Shown piece by piece: positions 1 to 9,226 of a stretch of 64,000 bases of DNA. This DNA is from JALYOC01 sp036675345. GTDB taxonomy: Bacteria > Myxococcota > Myxococcia > Myxococcales > Myxococcaceae. The DNA is taken from positions 372,001 to 436,000 of the forward strand of contig JAKFFE010000017.1 in NCBI GenBank assembly GCA_036675345.1, read 5' to 3'. The notes under the pieces are model-generated. The model was not told where the DNA came from. It saw only the letters and a list, made by a program, of their open reading frames with translations, and ran no database searches. A program made the translations under genes and the position numbers. Numbering within the stretch: the stretch's first letter is position 1; the number at the start of each line of letters is the position of its first letter.

Positions 1-75
1 CTGGGGAAGGCCGGAGGGCAGGGCCGGAACGGCGGCCTGCGCTGCGCCAAGGAGTGCGATCAGGACGAGGGACAT
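1..75 (-). CDS. N-terminus of a secreted protein (truncated by window edge)
   Basis: The minus strand has an ATG at 75-73 followed by 25 open codons that run off the left edge. The peptide is a short signal-like stretch (MSLVLIALLGAAQAAV, then Pro-rich), as expected for an exported protein. AGAG lies just upstream, overlapping the stop of the beta-barrel gene at 84, so the two are probably co-transcribed. Nothing can be said about the mature protein. Confidence 0.5.
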   Translation of the reverse strand, partial: MSLVLIALLGAAQAAVPALPSGLPQ

Positions 76-83
76 GGCGCTCT

Positions 84-869
84 CTAGAAGAAGAAGGTGT
101 AGCCGAGGTCGATGAGGACGATGTTCGCCAGCCCGCGATCCCCGTCGGTGCCGGTGGCGTTGTTCCCCTGCTCCGCCGCCACCCGGTCGATCCCGGTGCG
201 GTAGCGGTCCGAATAGATGTAGTCGCGCAGCTCCAGCTTCAGCGCCCCCCCCTGGTGGGTGAAGAAGCGGAAGCCCACCGCCGCGCTGCCCACCGGGGCC
301 ATCCGGCTCTCGGTCAGCCAGCTGTTGCAGTTGACTGTGTCCCCGCGGTCCACGTCGGTGCAGTAGACGATCGACTGGCGGCTGAAGTTGGCGGCGCCCC
401 CGCCGGCCCACAGGTAGGCCTGGAAGTGGACCGGGGTCTCGGACAGCAAGGACAGCTTCCCGTAGATCGGCGCCCAGCGGATCCCCAGCACCAGGTTGGC
501 GTTCATCTCCCAGAGGTTGGAGAAGTCATCCACCGTGGCCTGCGCCCCGGCGTTGGGATCGCGGGCCAGGAACATCCCGGCGATCCGGCGCGCGGTGCTG
601 GTCTGGCGGGTCAGCGCGTAGCCGCCCCGGGCCTCGAAGGCCAGGGTCTCCAGCAGGTTGTAGCCGGCGCCGACGTTGAAGTTGTAGTGCTCGGTCAGCC
701 AGGTCACCGGGGCCAGCCCGAACGTGGGCGAGACCTCCAGCTTCCCCTGCACCCGGAACAGCCGGTTGCGGACCACCACGTTCTCCAACAGCTCCTCGGC
801 GGCCACCGCCTGTCCACTGACAGTCAGGGCCACCACCAGGCTCATCCATCCAAGGCTTCGTCGGCTCAT
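84..869 (-). CDS. outer-membrane beta-barrel domain protein
   Basis: About 261 residues. The N-terminus (MSRRSLGWMSLVVALTVSG, then AVA) is a signal peptide. The rest alternates short amphipathic strands with turns and ends in an aromatic run (YTFFF), the terminal signature of outer-membrane barrels. It resembles the myxobacterial outer-membrane barrel family (TIGR04565 type), whose genes often occur in tandem; the truncated exported gene downstream fits this. The open frame extends upstream to 938, but that extension is polar and the signal peptide begins at 869 or 881. Substrate unknown. Barrel assignment is from pattern only. Confidence 0.75.
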   Translation of the reverse strand: MSRRSLGWMSLVVALTVSGQAVAAEELLENVVVRNRLFRVQGKLEVSPTFGLAPVTWLTEHYNFNVGAGYNLLETLAFEARGGYALTRQTSTARRIAGMFLARDPNAGAQATVDDFSNLWEMNANLVLGIRWAPIYGKLSLLSETPVHFQAYLWAGGGAANFSRQSIVYCTDVDRGDTVNCNSWLTESRMAPVGSAAVGFRFFTHQGGALKLELRDYIYSDRYRTGIDRVAAEQGNNATGTDGDRGLANIVLIDLGYTFFF

Positions 870-1067
870 AGCTCCACTCATCCAGCGGGACCGGCGTTCC
901 GCGGCGTCGAAGGTCGTAACGGCACCTCCATCCGGCAAGTCTTACCGCCCCCGCCGGTGCGAAAGTTGGGGGGAGGCTTGCACTAGTGGACGAATCAACG
1001 CCCGCGACCCGCAAGTGGCCCCGGGCCCGGCCCGTGGTAGTCCCTCCTACCCAGGAGGATTTCCAAG

Positions 1068-2479
<1,412 letters not shown>

Positions 2480-2483
<4 letters not shown>

Positions 2484-3340
2484 CGCGGGAAGTCTTCGTC
2501 CTCCTCTTCTGGATTCCTTCGCCGGTAGTCATCCAGTTCCATGGTCGCTTCGAGGAGGAGCGAGTCCCAGGTCGCGGGCGCCTTCTGCCTGGAGACTCTG
2601 CTGGGGGTTGAACCACCCTGGCGGGGTCTGACCCCCTGAGCCGTGGTCGACTCGTCGGCGACCCACTCGTGGGTCGGGCGCAGACGAAGTAGGTGGCCGG
2701 CCTGCTGGATCAGGGCCGGAACAGTGTCCGCAGGGATCACCTCGAGGCCCCCATGGGCGGCGTGCCCAAGCAGCACCCGGCAGGAGTGCGCGGCCGCCTC
2801 GATCGCCGCCAGCGGGCCCACGAGCGCTTCCGCCGGTCCCGTTCCGAGGCAGATCCCCACCAGGCTCCGGACCAGGGCCTCCGCGTCGACCTCCGGCCTC
2901 CACTCACCCGGCGGCGCGGCCTGGATCTCGCGAGCCAGCGACTCACTCCAGGCGGACACTGCACCGGCGACCAGGCCACGCAGCGCCTCCCATTCGGCTG
3001 ACAACGGCGAGGCGACCGGCGCTTGGAGCATGCAGAAGGGGACGGGATGGCGGGCCTGCGCCAGGAACCAGCGAAACAGCAACTCCCAGACTCCGGTGGC
3101 TCCCGGGCGCGCGCAGGAATCCTCAGCCGACTTGAATTGGTGCAGCCAGGTCTCGAGGGTCCCCCTCCGGAGCTGTTCCACGCTTCCGAAGCGCCGCTGA
3201 ACGCAGGAGCGGGGAACGCCACAGAGCCTGGCCACCGAGGAGTAGGAGACCTCCATCAGCCCATGTGCCGAAGCGACAAGCTGCGCCGCGGTGAGGAACC
3301 GTGCCGTACTGAAGTCGCCTCGGGTCGAAGGCTTTCTCAT
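2480..3340 (-). CDS. TetR/AcrR-like transcriptional regulator
   Basis: About 286 residues from ATG 3340. The N-terminus carries a helix-turn-helix (residues about 10-60, with SYSSVARLCGVPRSCVQRRF as the DNA-binding part) followed by LRRGTLETW, as in TetR regulators. The middle is helical, as expected for a ligand or dimer domain. The C-terminus is an unusual polar tail ending in an acidic run (PEEEDEDFPR). A longer frame to 3526 is rejected because its extra residues look like untranslated sequence. Two perfect inverted repeats lie upstream, one immediately before the start, suggesting autoregulation. Target genes are not evident; the convergent neighbour is sthA. Confidence 0.7.
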
Positions 3341-3341
3341 G

Positions 3342-3362
3342 CGAACACGACCAGTGTGTTCG
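3342..3362. promoter_or_regulatory. palindromic operator candidate before the TetR-like gene
   Basis: CGAACAC (3342-3348) and its perfect reverse complement GTGTTCG (3356-3362) are separated by 7 bp. The repeat abuts the ATG at 3340 of the regulator, where a bound repressor would block expression. Spacing and symmetry suit a TetR dimer; binding is inferred. Confidence 0.45.
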
Positions 3363-3435
3363 GAGGCTCTGACATCGCATTGTCTCAGGCCCGGAGCAGA
3401 GGTCCTTGGGGAGGTGCGGCAATGAGGCGTGTGTT

Positions 3436-3453
3436 TGCGTACCGCCGTACGCA
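3436..3453. promoter_or_regulatory. second palindrome upstream of the TetR-like gene
   Basis: TGCGTAC-CGCC-GTACGCA is a perfect 7+4+7 inverted repeat about 100 bp upstream of the regulator start, in the gap shared with rplC's 3' end. It could be an operator or lie near the promoter. It differs in sequence from the palindrome at 3342. Confidence 0.35.
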
Positions 3454-3576
3454 TTCGCAGGGGCTTTCGGCGCAGCCCTCCCGGCGGCAAGCTCAGGTAC
3501 CCGCAAAGCAGAAGGGGCGACCCCATCCTTCGGAGCCACCCCCTCGCTTGACCACGGACCCTTGGGCCCTAGGTGA

Positions 3577-4251
3577 CTAGCCCTTCTTCTTCTCGGCGTG
3601 CGCGGCGCGCAGGGCCTTCTTGATGCTGGGCTTCACGTAGACGATGCCGTCGCTGAAGCCGGGCACCGCGCCCTTGATCAGCAGCAGCTTCTTCTCGGTG
3701 TCCACGCCCACCACCACCAGGTTCTGGGTGGTGACCTGCTCGACGCCGTAGTGACCGGGCATCTTCTTGTTCGGGTACACGCGGCCCGGGGTTTTCCGCT
3801 GACCGATCGCGCCGGGGTGACGCTGGTACTCGTGGGTACCGTGGGTCTTGGTCTGCGAACCCTTGAAGTTCCAGCGGCGCATGACGCCCTGGAAGCCACG
3901 GCCCTTGGTCACGCCGGTGACGTCCACCAGCTCGCCCTGGGCGAACATGTCGGCGCCAACCTCGGTGCCCAGCTTGAAGGTCTCGGCCTCCTCCGCGGTG
4001 ACCCGGAACTCCTTCAGGTGCCGGCGGGCCTCCACGCCCTGCTTCTTGAAGTGGCCGATCTCCGCCTTGGTCAGCGACTTGTCCTTGATGGACCCGAAGC
4101 CGAGGGTGACCGCCGAATACTTGTCCTTCTCTGCGGTCCGCTTGCCCACCACGGTGCAGGTGGAAACGTCGATGACGGTGACCGGGACCATGTTGCCGTC
4201 CTCGCTGAACACCTGAGTCATCCCAACCTTCATGCCGATCAATCCCTTCAC
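3577..4251 (-). CDS. rplC: 50S ribosomal protein L3
   Basis: 224 residues, close to the normal length for L3, an early-assembling 23S-rRNA-binding protein near the peptidyl-transferase centre. The N-terminus GLIGMKVGMTQVF, the central TGVTKGRGFQGVMRRWNF and the long-arm segment KTHGTHEYQRHPGAIGQR are diagnostic. The Gln in RHPGAIGQR is at the place methylated by PrmB in other bacteria. The start is GTG at 4251 with AGAGGT about six bases upstream. No other ribosomal protein gene adjoins it, although rplC normally sits in the S10 operon between rpsJ and rplD. The isolation is real in this window; whether a second copy exists elsewhere is unknown. Confidence 0.96.
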   Translation of the reverse strand: MKGLIGMKVGMTQVFSEDGNMVPVTVIDVSTCTVVGKRTAEKDKYSAVTLGFGSIKDKSLTKAEIGHFKKQGVEARRHLKEFRVTAEEAETFKLGTEVGADMFAQGELVDVTGVTKGRGFQGVMRRWNFKGSQTKTHGTHEYQRHPGAIGQRKTPGRVYPNKKMPGHYGVEQVTTQNLVVVGVDTEKKLLLIKGAVPGFSDGIVYVKPSIKKALRAAHAEKKKG

Positions 4252-4440
4252 GTCTGTTACCTCTTTCGAAAGCGGAAGCGCGTTTGAAGCGTCCGCGTAG
4301 GGTGTGTATCCCGGAGGTCCAGAAAGGGTGCCGGACGCGGGAGGGGCGGGATATAGCAGTCCGCGCCCCCTTGCAAGTTGCCCAACGCCCCGGCCGCGCA
4401 GGAGATTTCTCCCCCGGCCCGGTCCCTGGGCCCCCCCACC

Positions 4441-5214
4441 CTACTTGGCGGTGTCCAGCCGGGGGTACAGGGAGGCCAAGGCCGGATCGGAGATCCGGTT
4501 CGTGTAGACGTCCTCGCCCAGCATGTAGACGGCCTGGTCCAGGAACTCCTCGGCGGCCTTGAGCTCCTCCTCCTTGGCCGCGATCAGCGCGTCCAGCTCC
4601 GCCATCCGCTCGTCGTGATCCAGCGCCCGGTCCTCTTCCTCGTCCTCCAGGATGAGCAACCGCTTGTGCGCCAGCACGCCCTGGGCGCCAGGCTGGCCCT
4701 CCGGCGGGGTGAGGATCACCTCGAACTCCCGCTGCAGCTCCTCCAGATCCCGCTCCTTGCGCAGGGTGGCCAGCCGGACCTTCTTGAGGTTGCTCTTGGA
4801 GACGTTGAGCAGGTTCGCGTCCAGGGTGGACATCTCCAGCTCCGCGTGGCGCTGCTCCATCTTCTTGATGCCCACCTTGTCGTAGCGGACCTGGGCGCGC
4901 GCGGTGTTGATCTTCTTGCGCAGCTCCTTGACCCGCCCCTGGATGGCATCCACCGCGCGCTTGAAGCGCTTGACGATCGCCTCCTGCTCCGCGCGTTCCA
5001 GGACCAGCTGCTCCTTGAACTCGGCGAAGGCGGCGTCCTCGTCGTTCATCTGCGCTTCCAGCTGCGCCACCTCGTCGCGGCGCGCCAGCACCACGTCCTC
5101 CGCCTTGTAGACCCGGTCCATCGACCGGGGGCAGTTGGGCTTGTTGGGAAGCGTCTCCCGCGCCAGGTCACCCAGCTGGAAGATCAGGTCTTGGTACTTC
5201 TCGGCCTTGGCCAT
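4441..5214 (-). CDS. coiled-coil protein of unknown function
   Basis: 257 residues, strongly charged and heptad-rich. Coiled coil is likely over about residues 40-120 and 135-225, with long Glu/Lys/Leu stretches (for example RVKELRKKINTARAQVR) and a break near an EGQPGAQG turn. No signal peptide, membrane segment or catalytic motif is visible, so a cytosolic structural or scaffolding role is the most that can be said. It starts at ATG 5214, 16 bp after the stop of the helical protein gene, and rplC follows 190 bp downstream, so the three may share a transcript. There is no clear Shine-Dalgarno sequence. Confidence 0.7.
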   Translation of the reverse strand: MAKAEKYQDLIFQLGDLARETLPNKPNCPRSMDRVYKAEDVVLARRDEVAQLEAQMNDEDAAFAEFKEQLVLERAEQEAIVKRFKRAVDAIQGRVKELRKKINTARAQVRYDKVGIKKMEQRHAELEMSTLDANLLNVSKSNLKKVRLATLRKERDLEELQREFEVILTPPEGQPGAQGVLAHKRLLILEDEEEDRALDHDERMAELDALIAAKEEELKAAEEFLDQAVYMLGEDVYTNRISDPALASLYPRLDTAK

Positions 5215-5230
5215 GGCCGGCAGTCTACGA

Positions 5231-5683
5231 TCAGACTGCCACCGGTTCCGCCTGGAATTGGACCACCCCGCCCTGGGCCAGCCGGGTCAGCTCCTGGGCC
5301 CGGTCCTCCTCCTCGGCGCGGTTCAGCTCGCACACCCAGGCGGTGGAGAGGTCCGCCTCGGTGCGGGCCAGGGCGGCCATGGTGTTGTAGCGGTTGGCCG
5401 CGCCCCGGGCGTTGGAGGCCTCGAACTCCAGGGCGTGCCCCAGATCATCGGAGAGGACCAATTCGGCGGGAGGCACCGGCAGCGGCCCGCGGCCCAGCGA
5501 GGCCAGCCGGGCCAACAGCCGCGAGGCGTGGGCCCGGGAGAAGGCCGCCAGCACCAGCAGCCGGGCCCTCACCCGGGAGTCGGGCGCGCGGTCCGCCAAC
5601 ATCGTCATGGCGCGCGCCGCCACCACCTCTGCTTCCCATGCCGCCGCCAACGCAGCCGCCAAGCGCGAATGCCTAGAACCCAT
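5231..5683 (-). CDS. small helical protein, possibly ferritin-like
   Basis: 150 residues from ATG 5683. It is almost entirely helical and Ala/Arg-rich, with four predicted helices. Acidic and His residues fall at positions reminiscent of ferritin-like bundles (EAEVVAARA in helix 1, RAHASRLL in helix 2, ALEFEASNA and ARTEADLSTA later). The usual ExxH metal ligands are incomplete, so metal binding is doubtful. It is divergent from the HupE-like gene, and the coiled-coil gene follows closely. An upstream extension to 5938 overlaps the HupE gene antisense and is rejected. Function unknown. Confidence 0.6.
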   Translation of the reverse strand: MGSRHSRLAAALAAAWEAEVVAARAMTMLADRAPDSRVRARLLVLAAFSRAHASRLLARLASLGRGPLPVPPAELVLSDDLGHALEFEASNARGAANRYNTMAALARTEADLSTAWVCELNRAEEEDRAQELTRLAQGGVVQFQAEPVAV

Positions 5684-5795
5684 CGTGTCCCGCCCCCCAG
5701 AAAATCCCCACGCCCGCGCTGAAGTTAGGGACCGTCCGCTCCCGCCGCAACCAAGCACCGCTGCTGTGCCCGGAGTTGAGATAGAGGACATCGCC

Positions 5796-6857
5796 ATGCG
5801 CCGCGCCGCCGCCACCCTGTGGGCCCTGCTCTGCCTCGCCTCCCCCGCCCTGGCCCACGACGCGGACCTGATCTTCGTGCGCTTCGGGCTGGAGGCGGAC
5901 GGCGGGGTGCACCAGGTAGCCACCCTCACCGGCGCCACCCTGGCGCTGCTGGCCCCGGTGGATCTGGACGGAGACGGGGTGCTCTCCGAGGACGAGCTGC
6001 CCCGGGTGCGGGAGGCGGTGGAGGCCGGCTTCTGGGAGAGCGTCCCCCTCTCCCGCGGCGATCAGCGCTGTGCGCTGGTGCAGACCGAGGTCCTCCTCCA
6101 GGAGGGCTTCGTGGAGCTGCGCGCCCAGCACCGCTGCCCGGGGCAAGGCCCGCTGCGACAGCAGTTCCGGATCCTCTCGGTGCTGCCCGACGGCTACCGG
6201 GTGATCCTGGGGGCCCAGGCCCAGGGGGAGGTGGGGCAGCGCTTCGCCGAGGGCCGGCAGCAGACCCTCTATCTGGAGCTGCCGCCGGAAGAGAACCAGG
6301 GCCCCTCCAGCCTGGCCGGCTGGCTGTGGCTGGGGGCGGAGCACATCTTCCAGGGCTACGACCACCTGGCCTTCCTGGTGGCGCTGCTGCTGGTGGCCAG
6401 CTCCTGGAAGCGGCTGTTGTGGATGGTGACCGCGTTCACGGTCGCGCACTCGATCACCCTGGGGGTGACCGCGCTGGGCTGGGTGACCCTCTCTCCGCTG
6501 GGCGCGCGCTGGGTGGAGCTGGCGATCGCCGCCTCGGTGGTGTTCGTGGCGGTGGAGAACCTGATCGGGGTCCGGGAGCGATATCGGCCGGTGCTGACCT
6601 TCGCCTTCGGGCTGATCCACGGCTTTGGCTTCGCCTCGGTGCTGGCCCAGTACGGCCTGGGAGACTCGGCGGCGCTGGCGCTGGCCGGCTTCAACCTGGG
6701 GGTGGAGCTGGGGCAGGCGGTGGTGGTGGCGCTGCTGTTCCCGCTGGTGCGGCTGATCGCCCGGCGGGACCCTCTCCGCCGCCGGGTGGTGACCGGGACC
6801 TCGCTGCTGATCGCCGCGCTGGGGGGCTACTGGCTGGTGGCCCGCGCGTTTGGCTGA
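5796..6857 (+). CDS. HupE/UreJ-family membrane protein
   Basis: 353 residues. A signal peptide (MRRAAATLWALLCLASPALA) leads into a roughly 160-residue extracytoplasmic domain containing an EF-hand-like loop (DLDGDGVLSEDEL, residues 56-68). From about residue 175 there are about six membrane segments, beginning with GAEHIFQGYDHLAFL and including FGLIHGFGFASVL; these His-containing motifs mark the HupE/UreJ_2 family. Relatives are linked to nickel or other metal uptake, but those with a large N-terminal domain are mostly uncharacterised. GAGG lies eight bases before the ATG. It converges with the zinc-motif gene with six bases between stops. Confidence 0.8.
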   Translation: MRRAAATLWALLCLASPALAHDADLIFVRFGLEADGGVHQVATLTGATLALLAPVDLDGDGVLSEDELPRVREAVEAGFWESVPLSRGDQRCALVQTEVLLQEGFVELRAQHRCPGQGPLRQQFRILSVLPDGYRVILGAQAQGEVGQRFAEGRQQTLYLELPPEENQGPSSLAGWLWLGAEHIFQGYDHLAFLVALLLVASSWKRLLWMVTAFTVAHSITLGVTALGWVTLSPLGARWVELAIAASVVFVAVENLIGVRERYRPVLTFAFGLIHGFGFASVLAQYGLGDSAALALAGFNLGVELGQAVVVALLFPLVRLIARRDPLRRRVVTGTSLLIAALGGYWLVARAFG

Positions 6858-6863
6858 GACGAA

Positions 6864-7427
6864 CTACTCGCGCACGAAGGTCAGCTGCAGCTTGTGGCGG
6901 GTGGGCGCGCCGCCCCGGGCGTGCCGCACCCCGCAGGCCGGACAGTGGAACGGTTGATCCCAACCGGCGGCGGCCTTCACCTCGTCGTTGCAGCAGGTGA
7001 GCGGAAAGGGCCGCATGTCCTCCAGCTCTCCGGGCATCCCCGCCGGCATCGCCGCCGGCCGGACCGGGACGAAGGTCGGCCGCGGGTTGTCCGCCAGGGT
7101 CCGCACCACCTGCGAGAGCTGCTCGAAGCGCAGGTGTTCGACCAGGGAGGTGGACAGCCGCTCCACGAACTCCTTCTGATCCGCGGTGAGGAAGTCGTCC
7201 GCCGGGCCCACCTTGCCGCAGTAGAAGCAGCTGTACCGCTCGCCCAGCCCCAGCTGGATGTCCTGGGCGTTCTCGTGGGTCACCGCCGCGCCCAGCCGCC
7301 GCATCAGCACCCGCCCATCGAAGGCCCGGCGCCGCGTCTTGAACTGACGACGGCAGTGGGGACACTCCCGCCGGACAAAGCCCAGCGAGTCATTGGGGAG
7401 GCGCAGATCCAGCTGGAGGCTGTTCAC
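6864..7427 (-). CDS. CxxC zinc-motif protein of unknown function
   Basis: 187 residues from GTG 7427 with AAGGA seven bases upstream. Three cysteine pairs suggest zinc ribbons: ECPHC near residue 21, SCFYCGK in the middle and FHCPACGVRHA near the C-terminus, plus LTCCNDE. No enzyme motif is seen. The start codon overlaps the stop of the upstream membrane-peptide gene (GTGA, 7424-7427), implying translational coupling. An upstream extension in this frame to 7658 is rejected because it runs antisense-like through the coupled gene. Confidence 0.7.
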   Translation of the reverse strand: MNSLQLDLRLPNDSLGFVRRECPHCRRQFKTRRRAFDGRVLMRRLGAAVTHENAQDIQLGLGERYSCFYCGKVGPADDFLTADQKEFVERLSTSLVEHLRFEQLSQVVRTLADNPRPTFVPVRPAAMPAGMPGELEDMRPFPLTCCNDEVKAAAGWDQPFHCPACGVRHARGGAPTRHKLQLTFVRE

Positions 7428-7606
7428 GGAGTCATCCTTGGATTCGGATTCGGATTCACCCGCCGGCCGCCACCGCGCGCCACCGCCAGCACGGTGCTCA
7501 CCAGCGCCAGGACCACGAACAGATGGACCCAGGCGCCCAGGCCCGCCCCGCTGACCATCCCCATCACCCAGAGCACCATCAGGATTGCCGCAATCGCGTA
7601 GAACAT
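7424..7606 (-). CDS. lmo0937-family small membrane protein
   Basis: 60 residues with two hydrophobic segments (FYAIAAILMVLWVMGMV and a second VHLFVVLALVSTVLAVA) separated by a short glycine turn, and a basic, Asn/Pro-rich tail. This matches the tiny lmo0937/DUF5670 membrane proteins, whose role is unknown but often stress-linked. ATG 7606 is chosen because AAGGGGAG lies five bases upstream; a GTG two codons earlier would overlap that site. It is coupled by 4 bp to the zinc-motif gene. Confidence 0.75.
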   Translation of the reverse strand: MFYAIAAILMVLWVMGMVSGAGLGAWVHLFVVLALVSTVLAVARGGGRRVNPNPNPRMTP

Positions 7607-7682
7607 CCGCACTCCCCTTGAACGTCACCGAAGCTAGGGACGGATCGACCCGGGGCAAGTGGCCATTCCACCACCGGTGGGT

Positions 7683-7710
7683 GCGGCCCTTGGGGACACG
7701 CCGCTTTTTT
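7683..7710 (+). terminator. weak intrinsic-terminator-like hairpin with T6
   Basis: GCGGC (7683-7687) pairs with GCCGC (7700-7704) across a 12-base loop, followed directly by six T (7705-7710). T-runs are rare here. The stem is short, and no known plus-strand gene ends nearby, so it could only attenuate a transcript starting within this gap. Confidence 0.3.
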
Positions 7711-7880
7711 CAGCGACCGGGCAGCTGCCCCACCCAGGATGGGGAAAAGTTTTCCGACCCCTGCCGCAACCGCCACACAAGGTGACGCCCCCGGCCCTCT
7801 TCCCTCCCGGTCCAGGCCTCAGGCCAGGTCCTCCCCCTTCCACCCTGGCCGGGTCGGCGCGGCCGCAAGTGTGGCCGGGT

Positions 7881-7896
7881 TGGCACGCATGCTGCT
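7881..7896 (+). promoter_or_regulatory. sigma-54-type promoter for the transglycosylase gene
   Basis: TGGCACGCATGCTGCT matches the sigma-54 consensus TGGCAYR-N4-TTGCW at all but one defined position, with correct -24 GG and -12 GC spacing. Transcription would begin near 7907, about 50 bases before the ATG at 7957. The upstream palindromes could be activator sites. Confidence 0.6.
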
Positions 7897-7956
7897 GTGG
7901 AGCCGCCCACGGTCGGGACGCGGCCGCCATGTCGGGGTTCGGTGGAGGGGTGACGG

Positions 7957-8703
7957 ATGGATCGTCGGTTCGTGTGGGGAGTGGTGGTGGTGCTGGCGGC
8001 GTCGGGTGCGTCTGCGTTGGGCGGGGTCCGCGAGAGCGAGGCCGCGACTGAGCCGGCCCTGACCCATCAGGAGCTGGTGCAACTTCTGGAGCAGCGGCTG
8101 GCGGAGAAGGAGAAGGAGGTCTCCGAGCTGCGCGCGCAGACCGCCCAGGAGGAGGAGCTGTACCGGCAGGCGGAGGCGCTGGGGATCACCAAGCAGGTGG
8201 CCCGCTCTGGCCTGGCGGAGAAGCAGCAGCGCCGGGTGTCGGTGGCAATCGTCCGCGAGGCGCAGAAGAACGGGATCGATCCTCTGCTGGTGGTGGCGGT
8301 GATCCGCTGCGAGAGCTCGTTCAACACCTTCGCCACCTCCCACGTGGGGGCGATGGGCCTGATGCAGGTGATGCCCGACACCGGGACCTACCTGGCGGGG
8401 CTGCGCGGCTGGAAGCTGAACAAGACCCAGAACCTGTTCGACCCGGAGACCAACATCGAGCTGGGGACCTGGTACCTGGCGGATCTGATCCAGCGCTTTG
8501 GCACCGTGGAGAAGGCCCTGGTGGCCTACAACGCCGGTCCCGGGCTGGCGAAGAAGATCCTGGCCAAGCCGGAGAACCGCAAGAAGTTCATGGCCGGCTA
8601 CCCGAAGAAGGTGGTGGGCGAGTTCCACAAGCTCCAGGCCCAGTCGGTGAAGCTGCAGCAGGCCCGGGTGGAGACCGCCGCCGCCGCCGCCGTCGAGGGG
8701 TAG
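7957..8703 (+). CDS. lytic transglycosylase (SLT domain)
   Basis: 248 residues. An N-terminal signal-like segment (residues 3-20) is followed by a helical, probably coiled region (about 36-90) and an SLT lysozyme-like domain (about 95-215). IRCESSF carries the catalytic Glu119; GAMGLMQVMPDTG and AYNAGPG are the other family motifs. It would cleave peptidoglycan glycan strands, leaving 1,6-anhydromuramic ends, in the periplasm. A sigma-54-like promoter lies upstream. The C-terminus is an Ala-rich tail. Confidence 0.88.
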   Translation: MDRRFVWGVVVVLAASGASALGGVRESEAATEPALTHQELVQLLEQRLAEKEKEVSELRAQTAQEEELYRQAEALGITKQVARSGLAEKQQRRVSVAIVREAQKNGIDPLLVVAVIRCESSFNTFATSHVGAMGLMQVMPDTGTYLAGLRGWKLNKTQNLFDPETNIELGTWYLADLIQRFGTVEKALVAYNAGPGLAKKILAKPENRKKFMAGYPKKVVGEFHKLQAQSVKLQQARVETAAAAAVEG

Positions 8704-8781
8704 GCGGTAAGTCCTTCCGGAAAAATGTTCGCGGTCCCCGGTCGGTGTTGGAGGTTGGACAGCGCAGTAGGCCACAACGAC

Positions 8782-8843
8782 GGGGGGACACACCCCCGGT
8801 GACTGGCCCGCTTCCTGCTGTTCGGGGAGCCGCCCGGGCCAGT
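8782..8843 (+). promoter_or_regulatory. two successive hairpins in the STAS gene leader
   Basis: A G-run (8782-8787) can pair with a C-run (8793-8797). ACTGGCCCG (8802-8810) is perfectly complementary to CGGGCCAGT (8835-8843). The second hairpin ends 30 bases before the STAS start. There is no T-run, so a structured leader, mRNA 3' end or binding site is possible. Confidence 0.4.
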
Positions 8844-8873
8844 TCGCCCCCCCCAGCAGCCAGAGAACGAACC

Positions 8874-9200
8874 ATGACCGCACCGCTGAACATCCACCGC
8901 GAAGAGAACGACACCACCCTGATCCTGCGCCTGGAGGGGACCTTCGACGCCAAGACCGCCGCCGAGCTGCGGACCCACCTGGAGCAGCTGCACAAGCAGG
9001 AGGTGGTGCTGGACTTCTCGCGGGTGAAGAAGTTCGTGGACAGCGCGGTGGCGGTGCTCACCGGGGGCCTGGACTGCAGCACCCTGCGGCTGCGGGGGCT
9101 GGACCGCCACGGGGAGGCGATGTTCCGCTACTTCGGGGTCGCCTCCACCCGCTCCACCCAGCGCGCCTACTACACCCCGGAGGACATCCTCTTCGTCTAA
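8874..9200 (+). CDS. STAS-domain protein (anti-sigma antagonist-like)
   Basis: 108 residues, a single STAS domain. Such proteins relay signals by binding anti-sigma or switch proteins. The hallmark segment is VVLDFSRVKKFVDSAVAVL; the position usually phosphorylated (the second residue of the DSS or DST motif) appears to be Ala (DSA), so phospho-switching may be lost. The C-terminus includes FGVASTRSTQRAY, which resembles the end of the fold. No kinase partner adjoins it. ATG 8874 lies downstream of two hairpins, and a strong terminator follows. Confidence 0.75.
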   Translation: MTAPLNIHREENDTTLILRLEGTFDAKTAAELRTHLEQLHKQEVVLDFSRVKKFVDSAVAVLTGGLDCSTLRLRGLDRHGEAMFRYFGVASTRSTQRAYYTPEDILFV

Positions 9201-9203
9201 AGA

Positions 9204-9220
9204 CGCCCCCTCCGGGGGCG
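9204..9220. other. GC-rich hairpin after the STAS gene
   Basis: CGCCCCC-TCC-GGGGGCG forms a perfect 7-bp stem with a 3-base loop, beginning three bases past the STAS stop. No T-run follows. It stands directly before the stronger terminator and may protect the mRNA end. Confidence 0.4.
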
Positions 9221-9226
9221 CTCGCA

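Larger units (their letters stand above)
7607..7956. other. 350-bp divergent intergenic region
   Basis: No gene is seen. It separates the minus-strand membrane-peptide pair from the plus-strand transglycosylase. It holds a 10-bp palindrome CCACCGGTGG (7671-7680), a 12-bp palindrome GGGCAGCTGCCC (7719-7730), a small hairpin followed by T6 (7683-7710) and a sigma-54-like promoter (7881-7896). This layout suggests regulated transcription of the transglycosylase. Confidence 0.6.

Noticed and set aside
967..982. TGG-N9-TTGCA sigma-54-like site before sthA
   Set aside because: Only the GG and TTGCA match; three positions of the -24 box are wrong in a G-run.
4350..4376. Possible -35/-10 pair upstream of rplC (TTGCAA and TATATC)
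   Set aside because: Spacing is only 15 bp and both boxes are poor, so it was not called a promoter.
6864..7658. Longer frame for the zinc-motif protein
   Set aside because: It runs through the small membrane-peptide gene; the coupled GTG 7427 with AAGGA upstream is better supported.
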